A stretch of 64,000 bases of DNA, from assembly GCA_051453625.1 (NCBI GenBank), contig JBOZIK010000001.1, positions 223,433,182 to 223,497,181 of the forward strand, read 5' to 3'. Shown piece after piece: positions 12,206 through 20,358 of this stretch; position 1 is the first letter of the stretch, and each line of letters begins with the position of its first letter. The notes beneath the pieces are model-generated. The model was not told the DNA's origin. It saw only the letters and a program-made list of their open reading frames with translations, and did not search any database. This DNA is from Welwitschia mirabilis (taxonomy: Eukaryota > Gnetophyta > Gnetopsida > Welwitschiales). Position numbers and translations under genes: made by a program.

Positions 12206-12221
12206 TCGGTATCAGAGTCAT
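12206..12221 (+). promoter_or_regulatory. primer-binding site of element E
   Basis: TCGGTATCAGAGTCAT right after the LTR, close to the initiator-Met-type TGGTATCAGAGCC site. Confidence 0.8.
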
Positions 12222-12364
12222 GAAGAGGGTAAATTACCACCTTCAAGATCCAAATAGAAGAGAATATGAAGACATAATATTCACATTGTCATGCTGCATT
12301 AAATTAAGGGAACAATAAAAATATATGTCATCTTTTATCATGGGATCACGATGATGCTACAGTT

Positions 12365-13690
12365 CATGAGGCTGATGTCACACTTGAGCGTACGACATCT
12401 CACTTGAGTGTACGACATCGCACTTGGATGTCTGATGTTGTACTTGAGTGTTTGATGTTATACTTATTTCCATAATGCTTTGAAAACTTCCGCTTGATTT
12501 TGGAATTGCCTGCTCTACTACAACTTGTTTTGCAATAAGGGATCTGATGTTATACTTGAGCCTGCAACACTTCAACACCTTTTGTAAGGCCTGGAACTTT
12601 GTGTTTCACTTCAGAATCATTCTTAGAACAAGGTATGATGTTGCACTTGGGTATCCGACTTTGAACTTGGATGCCCGATGTTGCAGTTGGGTGCCTGATG
12701 TCGCACTTACTTCCATAGGTCTCAAGAACCTCCTGTTTACCTTTAGCACCTCTTGCTCACCCCGACATGGCTTTTTTTGCCTTGGTTTTCATATGGGAAG
12801 CCTCCTTGATGTCGTAGTTGGATGTTCGACATCACACTTGGGTGCTTGACGTCGCACTTACTTTTTAGGTCTTTAGGACCTTCCGTTTACCTTTGGCACC
12901 TCTTGTTCACCTCCAACATGGCCCGTTTTGCTTTGGTTTTTGTATGAGAAGCCTCTCTGACATCGCAATTGGATGTATAACATTACACTTAGGTATCCGA
13001 TGTCTCACTTGGATGCCTGATATTGCACTTGCTTCGTAGGCCTTCAAGACCTCCCATTTACCTCTGGCACCTCCCGTTCACCCTCGACATGGCCTGTTTT
13101 GCCTTGGTTTTTGCATGAAAAGCCTCTTCGACATCGCACTTGAGTGTCTGATGTTGCACTTGGGTGCCTGATGTAACACTTGCTTCCGTAGGCCTCCAGG
13201 ACCTCCCGCTTACCTAGGCACCTCTCGTTCACCCCTGCATGGCCTGTTTTGCCATGGTTTTCACATGATAAGCCTCTCTGATGTCACACTTGGATGTCTA
13301 ATATCACACTTGGGTTTCCAATATCGCACTTGGATTCCCTACATTACACTTGCTTTCATAGGCCTCTAGAACCTCCCATTTACCTTCGGCATGTCCCATT
13401 CACCCTTGGCATGGCCTGTTTTGCCCTAGTTTTCACATGAGAAGTCTTTCTGACATCGCACTTGGATGTATGACATCACATTTGGGTGTCCAATGTTGCA
13501 TTTGAATGCTCGATGTTACACTTACTTCTGTAGGCCTCCAAAACCTCCCATTCACCTTTGGAACCTCCTGTTTACCCTTGGCATAGCCTAATCTACTATA
13601 GTTTTTACATGATAAGGTTCTTTGACATAGCACTTAGTACATGCAAATGCCCAATGTTGCACTTGAGTCTCTGATATTGTTCCTAGATGC
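12365..13690. repeat. CpG-retaining higher-order tandem array in the leader of element E
   Basis: About 1.3 kb much richer in G/C than its surroundings. The basic unit is about 20 bp, GATGTCGCACTTGGGTGCCT and variants. Groups of three or four units alternate with a conserved spacer containing CATGGCCTGTTTTGCCTTGG and CTCCCGTTTACCTCTGGCAC blocks. The CATGGC block recurs at 12,766, 12,917, 13,088, 13,238, 13,410 and, mutated, 13,582, giving spacings of 150-172 bp. The ~20-bp steps reflect gain or loss of one subunit. Minus-strand frames at 12,378-12,578, 13,044-13,232 and 13,433-13,633 arise from the repeat. A 20-bp subunit and 150/151-bp steps do not keep frame, so a coding role is unlikely. 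Confidence 0.9.
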
Positions 13691-13924
13691 CCAATAACAC
13701 ACAGATCCCCACTGATAGTTGTTAGCCACGTCAGCAAATTTATTATGATAATTGCTAAAACTACTTTTTAATTATTTTTCTAACTATATTTTAGTTATAG
13801 TTACTAAACTATTATAGCAATACTATAAAAAAATAGTTCCCATCATAAAAAAAGGGAGTGAACTATTCTTAGAAGAGGAAGAGATAAATTAGTTCAAGAG
13901 GACATCAAACTAAACTGGCGCATA

Positions 13925-14720
13925 ATGGAACACAGAGTAAATGGACAAATGGATGAAATAGAGATCCAACTAAATCATATTCATTCACAAAATGAAATTC
14001 TTTCCAATAATATTGATAACCTTATCTCTTGCTTGGAAGATATAATTGCAGAACAGAATCCTATAGCATCCCAAGGGAAACCATCCACCTCAGGCCATAA
14101 TACTCCATCAGATGCAGTCGACTTTCAGAACATTCAAATGAGACTGTGAAACATAGAGGTAAACCTTTATGCCTTTCTATCTAATGAAGCAAATAGTTAC
14201 AAATAAGAATAATAGAAAGGAGAGGAAATTGCTAAGATGATATGCCTTAAAACATATGAATGAAAAACCAAAATAAGTGAAGAAGCCATGTCATGGATCC
14301 ATTAAATAGAAAACTACTTCAACCTTCAGAATGTTCCTCCAGAAAGACGGTGCATATATGCTACTATTTTTCTTATAGGAAATGAAAAATAATGGTGGTA
14401 TGAATGCCAACAAAAACATTTTCAAAGAATACCATGGAACACATTCATTAAAGAGTTTAAAAAGAAGTTCATCACAGAAGAGTTCATTGCAGATCAAATG
14501 GTGGATTTCCAATGCCTTCACTTAGGAAAGCATCCACTAGATGAACATTGGTCTGAACTCCAGCATCTGATGAAATACCAAAAGAATTTCTCTAAAAAGT
14601 AGTCAATTAACAATTTCATTTGCACCTTACCACTCAAACTCAGAAGTGTCCTCTACACTTTGGAAATCAAATAAATTGAGGATGCCTACCAAAAGATAAA
14701 ACACTATCTTCAAGGGTAAG
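13925..14720 (+). pseudogene. gag-like gene, module A
   Basis: The first part (13,925-14,149) is an open frame beginning MEHRVNGQMDEIEIQLN. It is polar and probably coiled-coil, as in the N-terminus of some gypsy gags. The capsid-like part (14,281-14,720) reads in one frame through EEAMSWIH, ENYFNLQNVPPERR, a WWYECQ segment, KEFKKKFITEEF, FQCLHLGKHPLDEHW and DAYQKIKHYLQG. This matches the retrotransposon gag pattern of W, F, ERR, WW and F-rich helices. Stops at 14,305, 14,389, 14,600, 14,672 and 14,718 all replace probable Gln codons (TAA or TAG for CAA or CAG). No zinc knuckle or protease follows. Gag assembles the particle that packages element RNA. Confidence 0.75.
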
Positions 14721-15070
14721 ATACTTGATGGAATGAGCACCACAACTTCTAAGCAGACAAATCCATTCTATAAAGGTTTTAGATACTAGTACTAAGTAAT
14801 TGAGAAATAAAAGTATAAAGGAAACATGCATCTAATGGACCGCCTTTGTAATCAACCTTGGGAAAATAGGGAGTATATGCAAGCGATCTCTTTCAAACTT
14901 TTTAGTAAACTATGATATGTTAGTTTCTTACTTTTTAATGTATTTATTAATATGTAGTTTTTTCCTTCCTTATGTTTTATGGATAATATAAATAAATAAT
15001 TTGGATAAGCATGCCATCACAAATAATGGAAGAAGAGGAGAAACCATGCTCGAGGATGAGCATGATGCTT

Positions 15071-15084
15071 AAGGGGGAGGGAAA
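15071..15084 (+). promoter_or_regulatory. polypurine-tract-like sequence, module A
   Basis: AAGGGGGAGGGAAA follows a GAGCATGATGCTT segment and is followed by TTGCTAAGATGATAC, resembling the PPT/LTR edge of a retrotransposon. The same sequence occurs in module B (17,009-17,022) and, in related form, at the true PPT of element E. Confidence 0.6.
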
Positions 15085-15462
15085 TTGCTAAGATGATACT
15101 AGCAATGCTAATATTCATTAAAGTCCAAATCCTTTCAACTTGGATTGCAAACAGGGGAGACCATTATAACACATTTGGAGGGTGTTAGCCATGCATAGCC
15201 TAGTCTAATCAGATATATGGTGTTGAAGGAAAGGGAAGAAGGAAGAAGCTCTTTGGTTCAAGCACTTTTCTACCACTGATTTTATTAAAGTCAATGCAAC
15301 TACTATCCCCATGAAACTCGGTAGACTTATGGTAATAGTAAAGTCTAGGAAACAATCAGATAAGAAAAATAGGAAAGTATTTATTATTTAATTTAGTTAT
15401 TTTTTGAAATATTTTAATTTAAATATGTTAATTGTCAATTGTTAATTTTTTTAAAATTAATA

Positions 15463-15562
15463 NNNNNNNNNNNNNNNNNNNNNNNNNNNNNNNNNNNNNN
15501 NNNNNNNNNNNNNNNNNNNNNNNNNNNNNNNNNNNNNNNNNNNNNNNNNNNNNNNNNNNNNN
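15463..15562. other. assembly gap (100 N) at the module A/B junction
   Basis: Exactly 100 N between the two tandem gag modules. The frame drawn across it (15,439-15,663) has no support. Confidence 0.99.
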
Positions 15563-15566
15563 TAGC

Positions 15567-17405
15567 ACAAAAACCCCCATTGATAGTTATTAGCTACATC
15601 AGCAAGCTTATTATCATAATTACTAAAAGTACTTTTCTAACTATTTTTCTAATCATCTTTTAGTTATAGATACTTAATTGTTATAATATTACTATAAAAG
15701 GAAATAATGTTCACCATAAAAAAGGAGTGAACTATTCTTATAAGAGAAGTGAAAAGAAAGAGGTAAATTAGTTCAAGAGGATGATAAACCAACTAGCACA
15801 TCATCAAACACAGAGTGCATGGACAAATGAATGAAATAGAGATCCAACTAAATCATATTCATTCACAAAATGAACTTCTTGTCAGTAGGATTGACAACCT
15901 CCTCTCTTACTTGGAAGCTAGACCTATACAATAGAATCCTATAGCATTCCAAGAACAACCATTTACCTCAAGCCATAATACTCCATCAGATGCAGTCAAA
16001 CTTTAAAACATTCAAATGATACTGTGAAACACAAAGGCAAACCTTCAAGTCTTTTCATCTAATAAAGCAAATAGTTACAATAAATAATAATAGGAAGGAT
16101 AGGAAATTACTAAGACGATACACCTTAAAACATATAAAGGCAAAACCAAAATAAGTGAAGAATCTATTTCATGGATTCATTAAATAGAAAACTACTTCAA
16201 CTTTAGAATGTTTCTCGAGAAAGATCATGTGTATATGTTGCTACTTTTCTTACAGGAAATGAACAAGAATGGTGATCTACATGATAGAAAAAACATTCTC
16301 AAAGAATACCAGGAGACACATTCCTAGAATAGTTCAAAAAGAAGTTCATCCCAGAAGATTTCATTCAAGATCAAATGGTGGAGTTCCAATGCCTTTGCTT
16401 AGGAAAGCGTTCACTAAATGAACATTAGTCTGATCAAATGGTGGAGTTCGAATGCCTTTGCTTAGGAAAGCATCCACTAGATAAATATTAGTCTAAATTC
16501 TAGTACCTAATGAAATACCAAAAGAATTTCTCTGAAAAGCAGTCAATTAACAATTTCATTGGCACCTTACCACTTGAACTTAGAAGTGTCCTCCACACTT
16601 TGGAAATCAAATCAACTGACGATGCCTACCGAAAGATAAAACACTATCTTCAGGGGCAGAATACTTGATGGAATGAGAACCAAAACTTCTAAGTAGAGAA
16701 ATCCATTCTATAAAGGTTTTAGATACTAGTACTAAGTAATTAAGAAATAAAAGTATAAAGGAAATATACATATAATGGGCCCCCTTTGAAATCAACATTG
16801 GGAAAATAGGGAGTGTATGCAAGAGATCTCTTTTAAACTTTTTAGTAAAACATGATATGTTACTTTCTTACTTATTAATGTATTACTAATATGAAATGCT
16901 TTCCTCTCTTATGTTTTATGGATAATACAAAAAATAATCTGGATAAGCATGCCTTTACAAATAATGGAAGAAAAGGAGAAACCATGCTCAAGGATAAGCA
17001 TGATGCTTAAGGGGGAGGGAAATTACTAAGATGATACTAGTAATGCTGATGTCCATTAAAGTCCAAATCCTTCCAATTTGAATAGTAGATAGGGAAGGCC
17101 ACTATAACACATTTGCAGGGTATTAGCCATGCATAGCCTAGTGTAATTAGATATATGGTTTTGAAGGAAAGGGAAGAAGGAATAATATATTTGGTTCAAA
17201 CACTTTTGTATCACTAATTTTATTTAAAGTTAATGTAATAACTATTCCCATGAAACTTGGTAGACTTATGAAGATAGTGAAGTCTAGGAAATAATCAGAT
17301 AAGAAAAATAGGGAGGTATTTATTATTTAATTTAGTTTTTTTTTAAATATTTTAATTTAGATATGTCCACTTTCAATTCTTAATTTTTTTAAAAAATTAG
17401 TAAGT
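15567..17405 (+). repeat. gag module B (second tandem copy)
   Basis: Diverged copy of module A. Similarity ends near 17,405, where AT-rich microsatellite DNA starts. Has an internal 63-bp in-frame duplication not present in A. Confidence 0.85.
16090..16670 (+). pseudogene. gag-like gene, module B
   Basis: Second copy of the capsid-like gag. It keeps Gln codons at sites where copy A has stops (for example CAG at 16,540-16,542 versus TAG at 14,600-14,602), so the two decayed separately. A frameshift near 16,215 separates the ENYFNF part from the rest. A 63-bp direct duplication (16,369-16,431 and 16,432-16,494) repeats the DQMVEF.CLCLGK segment in frame, adding 21 codons. Other stops remain, so it is not functional. 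The minus-strand frame at 16,607-16,822 is a shadow. Confidence 0.75.
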
Positions 17406-17494
17406 AAGGGTTATTATATAATAAAACAATAATACACATATAAATATTCTATTATATAACTACTTATCATATAATAAGTCACTACTATTAATGT

Positions 17495-17525
<31 letters not shown>

Positions 17526-17560
17526 AAGAAAAAATTAAAATAATAATAATAATAATAAAT
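17495..17560. repeat. TA and TAA microsatellites
   Basis: A (TA)n run ends at about 17,525, followed at about 17,538-17,558 by (AAT)n. The minus-strand frame over it (17,414-17,608, Tyr/Ile-rich) is low-complexity. Confidence 0.95.
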
Positions 17561-17774
17561 TATTATATATGTATATAACATAATATACAATAATAAATAA
17601 GATGTCATGACATAAATTTAACTTAAATTAATAAGAATAAATTAAAAATAAAAATAATAATAATCGTGTATAAGAGCAATAATCACAAGCATAATCTTAT
17701 TGAAAATTAACATCAATTTGCAAATATTTATAAGATGTAATTGCTTTTTTTTAATTTTGTATGATACATGAAAA

Positions 17775-17870
17775 AAAAACTTTTAGTTTGGTAATAGTCT
17801 AACTTTTAAAACACTTGCCTTTCAAATGAAAAGCAATGAATTTGATCATTTGGGATATCTTCACTTAGCA
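17775..17870 (+). repeat. tRNA-like / SINE-head-like segment
   Basis: Contains AATAGTCTAACTTTTAAAAC, then ACACTTGCCTTTCAAATGAA, then AATGAATTTGATCATTTG. The order and spacing resemble the D, anticodon and T-arm regions of a tRNA or of a tRNA-derived SINE head (A box and B box), but both boxes are changed and the ends do not pair as a full tRNA. It lies in the 3' untranslated part of element E. Confidence 0.35.
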
Positions 17871-17949
17871 CATGAATCCTAGAAGGTCTTGGGTATATTA
17901 TGATGACTAAGAGATACTAATGGAGACTTAAAATGAATAACTAGTGGGT

Positions 17950-18042
17950 GCAGGTGTAAGCAGTCCATCCATTAGAGAATGCAGGCTCAAGTGGTCCATC
18001 CACTAGAGGATGTACGCATGAGCAGTCCATTCACTAGAGGAT
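17950..18042 (+). repeat. three 31-bp tandem repeats before the polypurine tract
   Basis: Units start at 17,950, 17,981 and 18,012 and share AGCAGTCCATCCACTAGAGG with a few changes. The period is not a multiple of three, so it is not coding. It lies about 25 bp upstream of the PPT of element E. Confidence 0.9.
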
Positions 18043-18068
18043 CACTACTTAAGAACGAGCATGAAAAT

Positions 18069-18082
18069 TAAGGGGGAGGGAA
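18069..18082 (+). promoter_or_regulatory. polypurine tract of element E
   Basis: TAAGGGGGAGGGAA directly before the 3' LTR TG at 18,083. Confidence 0.9.
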
Positions 18083-18507
18083 TGTAATGTTCCAAAATCA
18101 CTTTTAATTAAGTAATTATTATTAAGTGCAATTAAAGTACATTTAAGAATAAATATTGTATAATGAAAGGGTGTGACCCTTGGATTTGTAACATTGTGTC
18201 CCTTCATGATGCTATTTAAGCCTGTGACATTAGGTAGGAGTGGATAAATTGAGTGGGTGTAACCGATAATAACCTTGAATGATCCGTAAGGGTCCTAGGA
18301 AGGGGACTAAGGTTATAGTTTATGTCTTTACCTATAATCCCTAGTCCAAGGCTGTTGGCTAATGATGAGGAATGTAATCGCTGTTTACAATGATAAAGTT
18401 CACCTTTTGTCAAATTATTCCTTATTATTATTAATAATTCTAATATAATATTTATATGTTCCTTTTTATAATGAAATGATCTTAAAATGGTAAAAAGGAA
18501 CATTACA
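18083..18507 (+). repeat. 3' LTR of element E
   Basis: 425 bp, TGTAATGTTCC to GGAACATTACA, partner of 11,779-12,204. The minus-strand frame at 18,216-18,503 is a shadow; a related frame lies in the 5' LTR at 12,024-12,221. Confidence 0.9.
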
Positions 18508-19090
18508 ACTATCTATATCATTATTAATAAGTAAAAGGTCATATTACAATTATAGTCAAAATTAGAAGGAATAATGGCTCACAACCTAGACTTCAAAGTA
18601 TTATCCAATAAAATCTATATACATTGTGTATGTATTTAATGTTTAGCTCAAGTATTAGTTTTGGCTTAAATTCAAAATTGTTGTATTAATGTCCTAATAA
18701 AATGATGGGTTAGTTAATTATAAGTGGAAATAGTATTTAGTTAGATTTATGTTTTCTTACATTTCAAGATGTAAGAAAAAGTGGTGTAAAGTCATCATAT
18801 GATTGTGTTTAAAAAATGAAAATAAGATATAAATTTCATACTAAAAATTTCCTTAATCATACTATATCCACCATTAGTTATAGAAGTATGATCCATATAA
18901 ATTCTTCTTAAGATTTAGAAAATTTTATTAAATCAAGTCAACTTAATGGCCCAAGGTCATCTAATCTTATCATTTTAAATATATCCTTTATTCTATAGAT
19001 GTTATCAAGGATAAGATAATAGTAATAAGAATAAAATATAATTGCTTAAGAGAAATAAGGACAACTTAACAGATAAGCAATTATAAAAGA
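18508..19090 (-). repeat. remainder of the gypsy LTR split by element E, then unassigned AT-rich DNA
   Basis: By position this should continue the minus-strand LTR whose edge lies at 11,765-11,778. No partner LTR was found, so its far end cannot be set. Nothing else recognised. Confidence 0.35.
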
Positions 19091-19218
19091 GCAATGTTAT
19101 AAATGATATTTTAGGAACTTGAACTTGGTACCTATTACTTACATTAATTTTTGAGCAATGTAGTAAATGATATTTTAGGGACTTAAACTTGGTACCTTTC
19201 ACTTACATTGATTCTTAA
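19091..19218. repeat. 64-bp tandem duplication
   Basis: Two units, 19,091-19,154 and 19,155-19,218, both GCAATGT...AAATGATATTTTAGG followed by ACTT.AACTTGGTACCT. The minus-strand frame 19,005-19,202 reflects this duplication. Confidence 0.85.
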
Positions 19219-20348
19219 TAACTGGTTCTATTATTATTGGTCTGACTATTTGTAGATTTGAATTTCTAATAAACTATGACTTGGGCATTGAACAGTAATT
19301 AATGTTCTAACCTCCAACCATATGGCTCTCAATAGTGTCACACTGAAAATGAACATGTACAAGGAGGAAGAGGCTAGTAGTGAATATCAAAATTAGGCAT
19401 CAACAAAAATAAATAAAAGAGAGGAACTTGCATATGGCAAATGATAAGAGAAAATGAAGGAACTAAATAAATGGGCTCTAAAGGAGGAAAGAGGAGAATT
19501 GACTACTATAGGTAAAGTGTAGGGGCAAAGGAGCACTGTGTGGAAGAAGATTACTAAGGAGAAGATGCTTACTATATTAGGCCATGGAATCGATAAGGAT
19601 GGGAAAGCTGAATCTCATCTTTAACAAGGGGAGAAAACATTTTACAAAAGGGGGTATCAAAATCAAGTGCAAAGAAGAACAAAATCAACAATTATTCATG
19701 TTTACACTTTCATGGTATATGTAGAAGAAAGAAATTTACAATAGAAAGAAGAAACTGATTGTTTCACACTAGCATTTACAATGCATCTCCACTTTGTAGG
19801 AGGAAGGTAAGCAGTTGAAAAAGAAACCCATTGCAGTAAAGGTTTTAAGCGAAAGACGTCAACATGTTTGCAGTTATCAGTGGGATGCACAACGCCAAAA
19901 CCATAACACTCAACATCACTTTTCATTTAACAATGACCTCTTCTAAGGCTCTAAGTATGTGCTTATTTAATTTTTGCAATTCAAAATATTTCCCACCTAA
20001 TATTAAGGCAGAGATCATTGCAGATGAAGAGGATACTACTATGCAAGAACAATTAATGAGCTTGAGGAAGATAGGGAAAGAAGAATAATGTAGTGCACCA
20101 AGAAAGCATCACACTTTAGAGGACATTATGCAGGAACGATGCATTATATTTGCAAGAATTCTATGTAGGAAAATAATTAGAAATACACATTTGATGCATA
20201 GGAAAAAGACTTTCAAGTTGATGTGGAAGTGACAATTTTGTTAGTTCTTTCATGCGAAAATGCTACAGGTTACTCCTTAACTCGTTCAGTTAGCATAAGT
20301 GACAAAGAGTGAATTACTAAGATAGAAAAGTAATGATTGAGTATTCAA
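19219..20348. other. unidentified segment, less AT-rich than its neighbours
   Basis: Contains two overlapping short frames on opposite strands (19,702-19,926 minus and 19,864-20,088 plus). The plus frame ends with an acidic KAEIIADEEDTTMQEQ segment and resembles coding sequence in composition, but I recognise no domain. It is probably an old retrotransposon coding fragment. It ends at a 10-N gap. Confidence 0.4.
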
Positions 20349-20358
20349 NNNNNNNNNN
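20349..20358. other. assembly gap (10 N)
   Basis: Ten N placed exactly where the second copy of the 2.1 kb repeat begins. Confidence 0.99.

Larger units (their letters stand above)
13693..15462 (+). repeat. gag module A (first tandem copy)
   Basis: Aligns with 15,567-17,405 from the CCCCACTGATAGTTGTTAG start through leader, gag, a polypurine-like tract and about 375 further bases, up to the 100-N gap. Two copies in direct tandem, period about 1.87 kb including the gap. Confidence 0.85.
11779..18507 (+). mobile_element. element E: complete non-autonomous gag-only LTR retrotransposon
   Basis: Full structural set on the plus strand: 5' LTR (11,779-12,204), primer-binding site, long leader with a higher-order tandem array, two tandem gag modules, a 31-bp tandem repeat, polypurine tract, and 3' LTR (18,083-18,507). 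LTRs start TGTAATGTTCC and end GGAACATTACA, an 11-bp inverted repeat. Flanks are CCTAT and ACTAT, a probable target duplication with one change. No protease, RT or integrase domain is visible in 6.7 kb, so it would depend on another element's pol. I count about 24 differences in the first 180 aligned LTR positions, so insertion is old. It split a minus-strand gypsy LTR. Confidence 0.85.

Noticed and set aside
12378-13633. Minus-strand frames in the tandem array as a repeat protein
   Set aside because: Subunit length (20 bp) and 150/151-bp steps do not preserve frame, and no frame runs through more than about one super-unit.
12240-13720. CRISPR array
   Set aside because: Units are adjacent and imperfect without unique spacers; plant retrotransposon context; it is a nested minisatellite.
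17414-17608. Tyr/Ile-rich minus frame
   Set aside because: Made by TA and TAA microsatellites.
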